This document shows positions 42,499-54,863 of a stretch of DNA of 64,000 nucleotides, in pieces. Source of the DNA: Trebouxia sp. TZW2008 (lineage: Eukaryota > Chlorophyta > Trebouxiophyceae > Trebouxiales > Trebouxiaceae); contig BDIU01000103.1 of NCBI GenBank assembly GCA_002118135.1, positions 248,001 through 312,000 on the forward strand, read 5' to 3'. Position numbers and translations under genes: made by a program. The notes under the pieces were generated by a model. The model was not told the origin of the DNA and did not search any database. It saw nothing but the letters and a program-made list of their open reading frames with translations. Every line of letters begins with the position of its first letter. Position 1 is the stretch's first letter.

Positions 42499-43323
42499 GC
42501 TTTTGCATCTAGGTTATCTGTTGGCTTGCTACAATGGTGCTGTTCTTGTCAATTTGGGAACTTTGACATATGACCATCAGTGTAAAGAGAGCTCGTCACC
42601 GCTCAGCAAGCAGATGATTCTGCAAATGCTTTCAGCATACCAACAGCACCACGTCTGTACCAATTGAAACTGTGCATCACAACAGGGCATGACATTTTTC
42701 AACAATTGCAACACAGAGCTACACATGCTGTCTTGCAATGCATACCAGTTCGTCTGAGAGATGACATCAGACTTGCTTTGGTCATAGCAGCTGTTGAAGG
42801 TCAGAGATGTGCTACATGCTGATAAAATCACGGCATTTTGCACATGTACAGCTTGCAAATCTGGCATGTGCTCGTGTCAGTGACACGCTAGGAAGCTCTT
42901 TTGAGCGACCTAAGCCGTTCTTGCTGTATAATTCTCAAGGGTTGCTTGGTGTTCAAGACTGACAGAGCCAAAACCACACTGCCAAGTTTGCTACTCAAAG
43001 GTTGAAAACGATCTTCTCTGCCCATCTTTTATGCAAGTCCCCAATCTACTGACAAAGCTGTCTAGCATCCAACAAAACACATTCACCCTGATCTGCTGCA
43101 GTACCTCAAGAAAGACACACGTGAATATACAAGTACAAGCAAGCTACATGGTGCACGTCTCTCATCCAGCCAGTTTGAGCCAATTACGTATACATGTCGC
43201 AACAACATCAAGAATACAAGCGGTGCCAAACCCCAAAGCAAATTCAAAGCTGTAAACCATCACTGCCTTGCCTTGCTGAGCCAGCAAGCAGAAAACATGC
43301 CAAACGCTGCCAGCAGTACACAA
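42499..43323. other. Intergenic, RPS26 3' side to ARID gene 3' side
   Basis: This is the convergent 3' region of RPS26 and the RAMA-ARID gene. No coding segment is recognised. Confidence 0.5.
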
Positions 43324-46300
43324 TCAAGCCTGCATTGGACTGTTCTCTGTGTCTGCCTCAGGATGCACGCCAGATTGTACACCATCTTTACTGTCTGAAT
43401 CCTGTTTGGCAGATGTGGGGTGATGCTGCTGTGATGGCTCATTCTGTGACAAGGGAGGGGTGGCAGCCCTTGTTGGGCCATGAGCTGGTGCGCTGCCAGT
43501 TGATGGAGCATCTTTGGAAGCGCCGCTCATATGATCTCCCCTGCAGAGAATGTTATGGAGTTCTTTAACCCTTACAGATCTGTGGAACTGTGTATGCGAT
43601 GTGAGTGTTGCTTGAGCATGAGAGAATTGATGACACCTTTCACATCTAGGCCTACCCGCGTAGCCTTTGTATAGGTGCGATCTGCTGTAGAGGCTAACAT
43701 CCCAACATTTGACAAAGCTATCTCACCCAACAGCCGAGATTATGCTGTATGCACCAAGAGGCCTGTATGTAGAGGGCAAAATTTGCATGCTTACCATCAC
43801 ATGTCAGCTATTGTCCTGTAGTGTGCTGCCATGAATTTATCTATTAACTGGAGCTACTGTGTACCAACTCCCAAACAGTGACAGCACTACAATGCAAGGT
43901 CCAAAAGACCAAATGCTGCAACAGAAATTGCGGCCAGCTGGACAGCGCCGAAATGTCTTCAGCATGCAGTCTTGCTGGCAGAAACAATGCAGCAGCATCA
44001 CAGCAGGATCCTTAACGATCCTGAGGTTATTGGGCTACAGGAGCTTCTCTTCATGGCAACACTCAATGTGAAGATGTTCTCAATGTAAGGACAATGCAAA
44101 TAGGATCCAATCACTGCATTCTGAATGCAGCGGTACCTGTGAGCGAGCCCCATGCAATAACAGGACACTTGTGTTGGGCACCAAAGCACTTTTCACATAG
44201 AGAAATCATTGTACAGTGACTTCTCTGTGTATCGATTGCTTTGGTGTCCAAGAAAACCGTCCTTACATCAAATGATCCTCACTCAGATCTACCACTGCAG
44301 TCAGAATGCAGTGCTGATTTCACAATTGCCTTGTTCTTACATCAGCTGTCCTTACAAAAAGAAGTTACTGTACCTGGAAACGTTATGAGCTTGATTTTCC
44401 TGCCCTTGAGCGTTCCTAGGGGTCGCAGCAGCAGCCTGTTGGTGCAGAGTTGGTATGTGGCGGTGGGGGCTAGTCACAGGGGGCTCACTGGGCCGGGCAG
44501 GGGCGGAAATCTGTGAAGGGACTGTGCTGTGCTCCTGTCTCCCTACTTGCCCTGGCACCTGGTCAACCTGTGCATGGCAACACAACCATACTGGTCTTCT
44601 GTATATGAGCTGTGCCTTAACGGGGGCTGGTCACTGGGGGCTCACTGGGGCGGACAGGGGCAGAAAATTGTGAAGTGGCTATGCTGTGCTCCTGTCTACC
44701 TACTTGCTCTGGCACCTGATCAATCTATGCATGGCAACACCGTATCAGGTATCTGTTTACGAGCTGTGTCTTAATTGGGGGCTGGTCACAGGGGGCTCAC
44801 TGGGGCAGGCAGGGGCAGAAATTGGTGAAGGTGCTGCGCTATGCTCTAATCTGGCTACTTGCCCTGGGACTTGGTCAACCTGCACCCAATATCAACTTGT
44901 TCGAGGGGTTTGTGTAAGAGCTGTGGCTTGTGAAAGCGCTTGCCTTGGCATTTGATCAACCTGCACATGCCACATTGAGAATCCACCATTTTGTATGAGC
45001 TGTGTTTGGTTCGGCAAGCGCAAAGCAATGTGGCCTGGTCACATGGCTACCCTAGCGAAACATCTGCAGAGCTTTTCCAAGTTGGATGCAATACTGACCA
45101 ACAAAATTGCCCATGCACTCAACTGTACTTACCTTGAGCTGCGCTCACTAAAAGGTACACTGCAGTCAGAAAACAGAGGTTGGTTCCCAAGTGTATTGGT
45201 GCAACAAGGAGGCCTTCACGTCAAACATTCTCGAATGCAGAGAGCAGCAGTAGTTGCATCCATGTACAGCACTGATTACCGCAGCTTACCTGATTGCCAA
45301 CTGTGCGGGGCTGTCAAAATCATTCCCAGCAGCGCCTTTAGCTGACTGACTTTGGCGGTCTGCACTGTCAGGATGATGGAACCAGTACGCAAATTGCTGG
45401 TTGAATGCATAAGTACCTGCGACTGCTGAATGCATGTACAAGTATGACTACTGTAGTATACCTGATTTGCCAGCTGCGCAGGACTTTCAAGGTCATCTCC
45501 ACCAGCGCCGTGTGCTGACTGACTCTGATGACCTGCGCTATCTGGGCTGCTGGCAACAGGTCCAGGGCTGCGGGAGGGCGCCCTTGCTGCATGGCCGGGG
45601 CGGGAGGGCGACCACAGCACCCTCAGCCGCCGCCAGTCTATAGCATCCTGAGAAGAAGAAGCAATGCTGTTTATGGTATGGCATGTTATATGGGGTAACA
45701 TGGCAACAGGCTCAGGGCTGCGGAAAGGGGGTGGCGCTGGCAGCATGGCTGGGGCGGGAGGGCAACCACAGCACCCTCAGCCACCGCCAGTCTATAGCAT
45801 CCCGCGAAGATGAAGAGTTGCTTGCCGTGGTGTTGAGCAATATGTAAGTTGCATAGAATCCAAGAATAGACAAGCAGTCTGTAGCCAAACCATAAGGCTG
45901 CCTGCCTGTGCCTCATAGTGGCAATGATGATGAGGCTTGCCAGCACATGGACTGTAGAGCGCCATGAGCATGGATACAGAGTGTGTTGATGATTGCATCT
46001 TAGACTTCATCAGTCTATGGCATTCTTCAAACAGAAAGGAGAAGATGGAATCATGAGCTTCAGCCAGCTGCCCACATCTACCAGACAGTGGCAACGACAA
46101 AGGTTGTCATTGCTGACAACCTTTGAACTGTGGAAAACACAAACATTGTTGCAGAATGTCCTGAACAGTAATAGACCCCAACAGCTGTGACAGCAGTTTC
46201 TGTGGCTCGAATTCAGGGACTCTTGTGACAGGAAGCCAGACCCAGCCTGGGTTCCATTCAGCATTGAGATCGGGTGACATGCCACTTCATCAGCACTACC

Positions 46301-49300
46301 TCAGCTGTCAATAAGGTGGGCATATTTCAGATGCTGCTGAGCATGTGACTGACAGCAGTGACTGCAGTATCAGTGGACGGAGGGCAGCTTGTGACAGGAA
46401 GTCAGACCCAGCCTGGGGCTGCCACCTGCATCAGGCTGGGGCAGCATGCAATCTCACGTAAATTGAAATCTGAGTTCATGAGATGATGCTGCACATGAAA
46501 CTGACCTCAACAGCTGTGACAGCAGCATCTGTAGCTAGGATGGAGGGGCCCTTATGACAGGAAGCCAGACCCAGCCTGGGGTCCCCCTCTGCATCTGGTT
46601 GGGGTAGCATGTCCAGCAGGTGCCTGAGGTCGTCCCACAGCCCAGCTGACACCCCTCGCCTGAGGATGTTCGGGTCCAGCTGATGCGCTAGGGTCAACAC
46701 CTGCACCATGACCAGCAGAAGTGACAACATGCAGCAAGAGCTGAAACAGCTGTAGACATGGAACACAACCCAAGGCAAATACTGTGCCGCCCAGCACACC
46801 TGCCATGACTAGAACCCGGTTTCTTTGCAGATAAAGCAGTGGTCAGCAAGCAGTGACCAGCAAGCAGTGGCCATCTACAGTAAGTAGCAGCAATTTTGCT
46901 TGTTATTCTCCTCCTCTATTTTGCTGCCAAGCCAAAATCCAAAATGAAAGACAGGAAGCGCTTTGCTCTGTTCGTTGACGTGTCCAGAAAGCCCTTCATC
47001 TTGTATCTGTTGCATGCTTGAACACAGATACAAGCTGACACCCGCTTCATATCGCATCAACTGCTTGACGGAAATGATTGTGCATGTGTAAGCTCTGCAT
47101 TTTTGAAGTGGTAACTACAGCATGACTAGCGTCTGGGCTTGATTGTCATCAGCGGGCTGTCACATTGACTGTTTGATGGCCTGATCAACGTTGTAGGCTT
47201 CTTGTTGCTGATTTCTTTGTAGCAACGGGTAAGCCTTGGGGACTGGTTGTACCTGGGGTGTAAGCTCTGCAGCACTGTCAAGGCGGTATAGTTGGCGGCG
47301 CCAGGTCGTCCAGAAGTGAAAGCTGTCGCTCATCACGCTGTCAATGGGGAGCCGCCCCTCCAGGTCACACATCCGCTTGGCTACATGCCACGCCCCTGCA
47401 CCCTCCACCATGCTGCTTGCAAACACCTGAACGCACAGATAGCGACTGAACACTGGCGCTGAACACCTAATATCTCAACTCACAGGTGGGAGTAGAACCC
47501 TAAGGTGATAGCTGTTGATGGGCTGCCACCCCTCCAGGTCACACAGCCGCTTGGCTGCATGCCTCAGCGTTGCCCCCTCCACCATGCTGCTTGCAAAAAG
47601 CTGATGACACAGATGACAGTGGTGGTGCTAACAACAAAGACCACCATGCCAAAAGTCCTGACAGTAGCAATACCAATACTGGTACAAATCATGGTCATGA
47701 TGATATTTGTAGATCACACAGGAAATAGTTGCACGCAATTGCAACGGCACGGTGGAAACTGAAACACAAACACTTAGATGAACACCCCACTTTGATGCAC
47801 ACCAATTACTGCAAAGAGTTTTTGGCACCCGCACTCTAAACAAAACATGGCAGCTTCCAACCTCATGAGCAATAGCTATGAGTGAAAGACTGGCTGCTGT
47901 AAGGGTGCTGTCATGACAGCACAACCTTGCATGGAGGTCCTTTGGTTTGTACACCCGTTGTGTGCATCATTGACATTCTGGTACTGAGCAGTCAGCTTCA
48001 GCGCAAGCGCACAGACTGAATGGCTGCTTCTGCATGATGAAGAAAGGTATAGCTGAAAGCGTGAGTGTAATTGGCATACACTTTTATCGCCAGCTTGCAC
48101 ACCTGTTGTACATCATTGACATTCTGATATTGAGCAGCCAGCTTCAGCGCACGCGCACAGACTGCATGGGAGGCAGAGTCTTCCCCTGGGCTGTAACCAC
48201 CGGCGGCCACCTCTGGCATGACTGATACCAGGGCTGAGTCGGCAGCTGAGGGGGTGTAGGGCCGACACGCTGCCTGCTCCACCCAGCCAAGCGACTGCAA
48301 CAATCACAACAACAGTCTGAGTATCAAGCATCCAACAGTGGCCACCTAAAACACAACTGATACCAGAGCTGAATTGGCAGCTGAGGAAATGTGGTGATAA
48401 TGTGATGCATGGTTCCACATGCGATTGATATTAGCTTATGCCAACTGACTCTGTTACTGACCATAGCACCTAATTCTGGTGATTTGCTTATGTTGAACTG
48501 GTTGTAAGCTCAACACGAGCAGATCACTGGAATCAGGTCCTGTGCTGCGTGACAGGGCTGCGCATAGCACCAGAAATCTACAGGCAGTGCAGACAGCTGA
48601 GCACAGCCACCACTTAGCCCTCCTGCCGGGTCAAGTACAGTGCATTATATTTTCTGGCTGGCGCAAAGCAGCTAGTCTGGCTTGCCAACGGCGTACATAA
48701 GACCAGGAAAGCACAGAGAGCTACTGCAACATATGATGCACAACACCAGGCAGGTCATGCAGTGAAAGTCATGAACAAAATCCTCAGATTGTGATCGCTA
48801 GTTGCTTCACAATGCCGATGAAGTGACATGTTCTATGACAGGCAGTGTGCAAATGCTGCACTTATAAGTGACAGCATTGCGAGGAGGCTGTGCTGCGCTG
48901 CGCTATACAACGTTGTATCATGTTGTGCTGTCCGTGCATGAACATTGCTGAATGGCCTTCATGCTGAACACCTGTGTCCCTAGTGCCATGACAGGTAGGT
49001 CTACTGAAGCAAAAGCCTGGTGCACATCAGCATGCAGTCCACATCCTGAAAGCCACGGACACGCGTTTTGGTAACTTCCACAATCATGCTGTATGGAAAG
49101 CAGGGTGCACACTACATGCATAAACACCATGTGTGCTACACACCTGCGTCCCTAGTGCCATGACAGGGAGGGCAGTGTCAGGGTGGCCATTGCTGCTGGC
49201 CTCGCACAGCCGCAAGGGGAAGGCATTATCTCCACCGCTGTGCAGTGAGCCCCCCGCTGCAACAGCCTGGGGTAGACTGTCCACTGACCCCACTATCACC

Positions 49301-52300
49301 GGCCAGTGTCTGCAAGTAAAGGAGAAACTGGATGCTTGACATGTGCGAAGTGAAACGCCAAAAGTGCCAAATGAAATAGCCTCGAGTAAGCTGTCCACTG
49401 ACCCCAATATCACTGGCCAGTGCCTGCAAGCACAAGAGAGGGACGGGATGGCAAATCCAGCGGTAAACAAGCGCTACATTTGCTTTGCAGATGAAACGTC
49501 CCACAGCGGGGTACTCAACAGGAGCAACCAATGAGGCCATCCTGAGGTTTTGCAGCATGCCCACGTAGGTTGAAGAGGTCCTGAGCCAACAACAGGTCAA
49601 TGCATAAGGGTGAGAGCAGCCAGTGGACCCCTGAGACAATGATGAGGGGGCACAGTATGCCAAAGTGTACTTGTTTACGCTCCTAAGGTCCTGGGCCAGC
49701 AGCAGGGTACCTCGTGGGGGCTGCCTTGGCAACCCCTCCAGCTTCCTCAAGCCAGCGATCACATGCTGCACAGCGCATGCTATCAGCAAAATACTTGATG
49801 CATTTTCAGGCTTTGGGCACATTTTAAGCGAAGCACAATGTACCAAGGTGTACCTGTTGAGGCTCCTGGGGTCTTGGGCCAGTAGCAGTGTGCCTGGTGG
49901 GGGCCGCCCCGGCAACCCCTCTAGCTTCCTCAAGCCAGCAATCACATGCTGCCCAGACTGAGACTGACCCCCGTCAACCACCCCTATGCGCACCCGCTTG
50001 CTGGCACGCTTGGGCTCCTCTGAAAGTGCTGGCACTGCAGACTCTGACTGGCTGCGCTTGCCTGTGCGGGCACTACGCCGCCTGTGTGTCCTGGAGTCAC
50101 CCTGCCCAGCAATATCACTTTGTTGGGTGCTATGCTTTGTTTCTCTCCATGCCTGAATGGATTTGCCTGATCAGCTTTTTGGTGCAATGATTGCAGGATT
50201 TTATTAGCTTAGCAAATTTTGCTTGGTACGGGCAATAAGGGGTCCTGGAGTGTTGACTGGTCGAAGATCTGAAGTTGTAGAGGGACAAACTGTGATAGGT
50301 AAGCATTGAGTTCCAGAAAAACAACCAAAGCAGATTTCAACGAAGAGTGCTGGGTTGCCTATGTGTCCTGGAGTCAGCCTGAAAAGCTTTGTGACTTTGC
50401 TTGGTGTGATGAGCTTGGTGTGCTCACCTTGAGGATGCCATTGATAGGCTGTGTGCCAGCAGCAACAGCAGCAGCAGCTGTTCCTCTGCTGCTCTCCCCC
50501 GCAACATGGTTTCCAGCGCTATTTGCTACATCTGCCAGAAAGTCTAGTGCCGAGGGGTTGTGGCCAGTCTGCAATCAAAAGCGCAGCAGTCAATGCCAGA
50601 ATGTACACAGGATGCTCTGCCCTGATACATGCTTTCCAGCACTGTTTGCTACATCTGGCAGAGTGTCTAGTGCAGAGGGGTTTTGTACAGCCTGCAATCA
50701 ATAGTCTGCAGTTGGTACCAGAAATGGGATTCAGACAGTGAACATGTGTTGCATGCTTCAGTGAGTATAAAGGCATGCTGACAGCGCAAGCTTTGTGTGA
50801 TTGCATGGGTCAACGGCTCTGTTGGATGACATTTTGCATGCTTGGTCAGTCTGTTGTGTCTAAATTGCAGTTATGTTTGGTACATGCACCTAATTATCAA
50901 TGAGGGCTGATTGGTATGCAAAAATGCTGGCAATTGTTGACACACACCCACCTCAGATCGCCTCTTGCCCTGTATGTCCTTTGCAGCGTAGCACTTCTCA
51001 TATGCATACAAGAACTTCTTGTAGTTGCTGAGCAGCTGGTTGCCGATGGAGGTTGCCTTGTGGTTGCTGGTGAAGTTACGCATGTTGGGGAAGATGTGAC
51101 CAGCAAAGTTGATGTTGCCACACCAGCGGTTGGATTCATCATACTGCTCATTGTGCACCAGACCTCCCCGCTTGATCACCTCTCGGTACAGACCAAAGAT
51201 GTCCAAAGGCGTGTTGTTGCTGCACATACATTGGCTGTCAACATGGCAATCATTGTAACTGTAAGCAAGACAGAATAAGGTGACACCTCGCCACAACTGC
51301 AGCGTATGCTTGATGCCTATCAACGCCGCGTATAGTTTGTAGGTCTGTGCAGTTGTGAAATATAGTATGCTGCTTCAAGACCCTTATGCACATGGGCTTG
51401 AATAGGATCAGAACTCAGAGAAATGAAGGTAGAAGTTCATAGAACTGCATGTCAAAGGAAGCTTTAGGGTCTGGTGCATTGAAACTTGCCATGCTAGCAC
51501 TGAGACAGCACTGCATTGTTTGTATATTTGACTAATATTCAGCAATGCACATATGCTGTGTCTCACCATGTGATACGGTGCTCAGAGACCGCCTTGGCAA
51601 GTGAGAACTCCTGTCGCTGCCGCAAGAATTCACACAGATCTGCTTCAAAAGCTTCCTCTGTGCAGTCATCAAGCGAAGGCCTGTCATGCGATGCTAGGTG
51701 ACGTCGCTTGAACTCCTCGTCTTGGAAGGAATCAGCTGGCTGGTTTTCAAGGGCCTGAGGCTCGTCATATTCGCTGCAACCAATCAGCACATCTAAATGT
51801 TGGCCTGAAGATGCCAGCCAGGCTCATCATATTCACTGCAGTCAGTCAGCACATCGATATACTTGCTTTTGCACGCTGCTTCTGTGGCACTGCAATGTGC
51901 ACGGCTCATGTGATATGATTTGTGTCATGATCAAACATGCTGTGTAAAGGACCTTGCTCCTGAACCATTTTCCAAACAGGATTTGGAGCATGTGCAAGGC
52001 AGGACGCATGCTACACTTATTGCTGGATGGTGTGCAGCCTGTGTGCTCACTACTATCAGAACCTCCTATGATTGCTGTGTGAGCACGGATGCATGTGCTG
52101 TGGTGAGATGGATCTGAACATACATCTTGAGTTCATCATCATACAAGGGGTAAGGCTGAGCCCCTGGTGCTGTCTGCCAGTCCCTTTGGAAACCAGCATT
52201 GCCTATTTCCTCAATCCCATCACTGCCATCAATTTCCTGCTCATCAGAAACTGACTCCTCCTGATAAACTGTTTTGGCTCGAGCACGCCTAGGCCTTCCC

Positions 52301-53039
52301 CGCCCTGATCGTGATTGAGAACCTCCAGCTGACTTCACAGGGCTTTCAATGCTGTCTAACCCATTGCTGATTCTTTCCAGCTCTGGTCTGAAAGTTGCTA
52401 GCAGCTCAGCAAAGTTCCCTCTGTGATACTTGACGCTTGTCCTGCAGAAAATTAAGCTGAGGGATTCAGCCCTGAGCAAAATGCTGGGTGCTCATTACAC
52501 ATACCAGCCATCATCTGCCTTTCTGCCGGGGTTTTGCTTCCTTTTCACATGAACAGAAAAGGCTGATGGACTCTTGAACTGCAGCCCCTCAAATATGATC
52601 TCTCCTCCAGGTCCAAGATCTGCGGCACGATGTCAGCAAAACTGTAAAGAAAAGTCGTACTGCAACTCGTCGCATGAACAAAGGAAGTTGTTCGCATTGT
52701 AAGGGATGCTGGCTAGGAGAAGCGAAATTGTTATGACGTGGTTGTGGTTATGCTCTTTCCTAAGGATTGGTACTGGAGGGGAGAGTCGTGTTAGACCGTA
52801 GCGCATGGCGGACAGGCAAACTTTTCGCACATCTAGCCCGACAAGTTGCTACATGTCAGGCATGGCACAGACCTTGTTGTCCAATCATCACGGTACTTTC
52901 GATGCATGAGATGTGACGCATCCGGCATCTCACCTGCATAGTAGTCTATGCCGCCGACTGCGCAGCTCAAGCGATTTTCGCCGGGATATAGGATGCCTTG
53001 CGCCAACAATGGCTGCAGCGTGAACGCTCTGCGATCCAT
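43324..53039 (-). CDS. RAMA-ARID chromatin protein, 14 exons
   Basis: Fourteen exons join in phase into 908 aa: 52934-53039, 52505-52619, 52124-52441, 51567-51773, 50952-51219, 50428-50568, 49854-50101, 49144-49309, 48103-48294, 47253-47426, 46506-46700, 45462-45647, 44374-44567, 43324-43540. Residues about 1-85 resemble a RAMA domain ('GEIIFEGLQFKSPSAFSVHV', 'NPGRKADDGWTSVKYHRG'). A basic AT-hook-like 'RSGRGRPRRARAK' follows. Residues about 215-330 form an ARID DNA-binding domain ('EADLCEFLRQRQ', 'LDIFGLYREVIKRGGL', 'NYKKFLYAYE'). The C-terminal 550 residues have a nuclear localisation-like 'KRASKRVRIG', helical leucine-rich segments and a Pro/Ser-rich tail; I do not recognise that part. ARID proteins often sit in SWI/SNF-type complexes, so a chromatin role is inferred. 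Nearly every intron holds copies of the adjoining exon. An alternative start is ATG 53090. Confidence 0.85.
44075..44375. repeat. GTAAGGAC-family foldback element, copy 3
   Basis: The left half reads 'ATGTAAGGACAATGCAAATA', 'CAATCACTGCATTCTGAATG', 'GGTACCTGTGAGCGAG'. The right half is its approximate reverse complement, ending '..ACATCAGCTGTCCTTACA'. The centre near 44.21 kb has 'CATTGTACAGTGACTTCTCTG'. The right half in reverse complement aligns with the copy at 40.65 kb. It is a MITE-like foldback in the last intron of the ARID gene. Confidence 0.7.
44440..44960 (-). repeat. Four copies of ARID-gene exon 13
   Basis: The exon start region (Plus words 'GGGGGCTCACTGGG', 'TGCTCC', 'CTACTTGCCCTGG.ACC') recurs at about 44465-44580, 44625-44720, 44775-44890 and (short) 44925-44980. 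Only the first is contiguous with the long Pro/Ser-coding body down to 44374. Confidence 0.78.
45290..45830 (-). repeat. Copies of ARID-gene exon 12
   Basis: Exon 12 (45462-45647) has an upstream copy of its 5' half at about 45700-45815 ('CAGGCTCAGGGCTGCGG', 'GCGGGAGGGC.ACCACAGCACC', 'GCCAGTCTATAGCATCC') and a downstream copy of its 3' edge at about 45290-45365 ('CAACTGTGCGGGGCTGTCAA'). Confidence 0.78.
46190..46600 (-). repeat. Copies of the ARID-gene exon 11 end
   Basis: 'GACAGGAAGCCAGACCCAGC' with 'CTGGGGTCCC' or variants occurs at about 46229, 46395 and 46556, with 'CAACAGCTGTGACAGCAG' at about 46179 and 46508. The highest copy is the in-phase exon end; the other two are in the following intron. 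Confidence 0.78.
47250..47605 (-). repeat. Duplicate of the ARID-gene exon 10 start
   Basis: 'CTCCAGGTCACACA.CCGCTTGGCT' and 'CCCTCCACCATGCTGCTTGC' occur in exon 10 (47357-47420) and again at 47532-47596. The upper copy ends soon after in an unrelated reading. Confidence 0.78.
47955..48400 (-). repeat. Copies of ARID-gene exon 9 edges
   Basis: 'ATCATTGACATTCTG.TA.TGAGCAG' with 'CAGCTTCAGCGCA' occurs at about 47967 and 48111. The 5' half 'ACTGATACCAG.GCTGA.T' occurs at about 48221 and 48356. Confidence 0.72.
48955..49470 (-). repeat. Copies of ARID-gene exon 8 edges
   Basis: 'CACCTG.GTCCCTAGTGCCATGACAGG' occurs at about 48968 and 49141. 'CTGTCCACTGACCCCA.TATCAC' with 'GGCCAGTG' occurs at about 49278 and 49391. 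Exon 8 is 49144-49309; the outer copies flank it on both sides. Confidence 0.78.
49555..49965 (-). repeat. Copies of ARID-gene exon 7 end
   Basis: 'CC(C/G)GGCAACCCCTC.AGCTTCCTCAAGCCAGC' and 'TC.TGGGCCAG.AGCAG' occur in exon 7 and at about 49690-49780, with a weaker trace at 49575-49600. The second copy still reads HVIAGLRKLEGLP and could be an alternative exon. Confidence 0.75.
50320..50710 (-). repeat. Copies around ARID-gene exons 6 and 7
   Basis: The exon 6 5' half ('GCTATTTGCTACATCTGCCAGAAAGTCTAGTGC') recurs at about 50638-50710. The exon 7 start ('TGTGTCCTGGAGTCA.CCTG') recurs at about 50362. Both outer copies lack a continuing frame. Confidence 0.72.
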
Positions 53040-54863
53040 GTGCACCGCAAAAGCACGTCCGATTTGCGAAAGCTGTTGGCAAGCATGCAAACATGGTATC
53101 TGACTGTACTAAACTTCAGCACTTCTTCTTCGATGGCACGTGTTGACGACTGCGCTGAGCCTCACACTTTCAGACAGCAGCGCAGCACGAGGCTCCAGGT
53201 GGCAGCTTCAATCTATCTGACCTGAGACTGGTCCGCGCAGAACTGCAGCTACGATGACTAGTATTGCTGCGGCAGAGCTTGTTTTGCAACAGCTCTGTAT
53301 TGGCTAGGTATTCTTTACCTTCACGTGATCAAACAAGACTCCTCAAGTCTGGTCCCAAGCCTGCGTTTCCAGCATTTTATCGCGGCGTCAGCAGAACTGA
53401 AAGTTTGGCTTGAACCCAGTCTCTTGTCGGTTCTGCAACCAAGCAGTAGGGCACTGCTGTCTTCGACCCGGTGTTACAGTGTTGCTCTGATGTAAGCAGT
53501 ACCACAGTGTACAGCACAACCTTGTTGGGACGGATCTCAGCTTCTGAGCTGTCAATACTTGGGGACTGTTGTTATTGTCATGAGTCCTTTGACTTTCTGG
53601 AACCCCGAGTGTCTGAAGCAGCTCAACAAGCACTCTAACAGTCAGCACAGCTCTGCAGCAACACACTGTCTGGCAAGTCAGAATGCATGTGCTCCGGCCA
53701 AGTTGCACATGTTGTCAACAAGCTGCCAAGATGCATAGCATACAGAGCAACCCCGTTCAGTTGTTGATCATACCATTTAAGCTGAGTCTTGTGCTCGGAG
53801 TGACGGGGTACAAGCCATACGCTTCTGTTCAGGCACCGGTCCTCAGCCTTGCAATCAGTCTTGAGCAGCACAACTCAGTCATCATCCCTGCTCAGCCACC
53901 TGATGGCCACGCTAGCTGAGTGAGGCTCTTGGAATCAGGCATCAGCACATGCCATCACGAGCACAAGACCTTGTTGTTGAGTCGTGGCTAGCTGTGTGAG
54001 GCCTGATGCAAGCAGTCGAAATTTGCAAACAAGGCTCTTTGTGTTTGTTGCTCCTTTCGTAAAGAGCTGCAGGACCTTGGTGGCCTCAGCACTTGCCGTG
54101 CTTGAGCAAAGCGGCTGTCACGGCAGTGTCATTGTATACTGTGAGTTGTGGTCCCTCTTGACCCGGCAGCAGGCTGGCAGCTCTCAGCACCATATTCTCA
54201 CAGGCTAGGGTTGCTTCAGCACAGTAAACACAAGCTGAAATGTATAGGTACTGCTTGCACAAGTGTTGCCCTTTCCGTCACCGACAGAGATGCAGTGGGG
54301 CCCAGCATGTGTCAGGGCAAGATGGTGTCATTCAGAAAGATCAAGGAGTATCCTGATTATGCCATGCTACGTGATCTGTGAGTTGTCTGTGAGGTTCTGA
54401 AGAAGCGTATACAAACCCTGTATAATGTGAATCTTCATGTTATCCACTTGCCAAAATCCCTGTGATTATGCCAGGGGTTTTCACTGCGCACGTGGTGGTC
54501 TTGTGTTGTCATCAGCCCTTTTTCTCATTATATTACTATAAATCAGTAAAGTTACAGATTTACAGATTTGTGTCCTCACTGTGCTGGATCGCTGACGCCT
54601 AAAACCGTGCTGAGAGTTGGCAAAACGGCCGAAAGCAAAGTGAGCCAGCCGTTACTTTGATGCTGCCGCACTTCCGCAGCTCTAAGCCTTGCTTATTTCA
54701 CAGCATGTAGGTAGCTGGCTGCTGCAATGCTTCAGCATCTGTGCTCACCCCAGGTGATGCCCGCAGGCACCTTTGCTGCTGACCTACTGTTGCTGTGAGA
54801 GCACCACCACAGTCATACGCAGTATCAGAAGGGCAGTCACGCCTGCTGCCTATGATATAGCTC
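53040..54863. other. Unresolved, partly coding-like region
   Basis: I could not build a gene. A plus-strand end near 54240-54380 ('VALSVTDRDAVGPSMCQGKM' then 'VSFRKIKEYPDYAMLRDL' and a stop) looks like a real C-terminus. Plus 53683-53919 and minus 53640-53830 also look partly coding. The promoter of the ARID gene lies at the low end. Which strand is used between 53.4 and 53.9 kb is unclear. Confidence 0.35.

Noticed and set aside
43260..43511. Minus-strand ORF starting at 43511 as a separate gene
   Set aside because: It is an alternative frame of the ARID gene's last exon, which joins in phase at 43540 and stops at 43324.
43324..43530. Independent 68-codon gene starting at ATG 43530
   Set aside because: An acceptor just upstream joins it in phase to exon 44374-44567 of the ARID gene.
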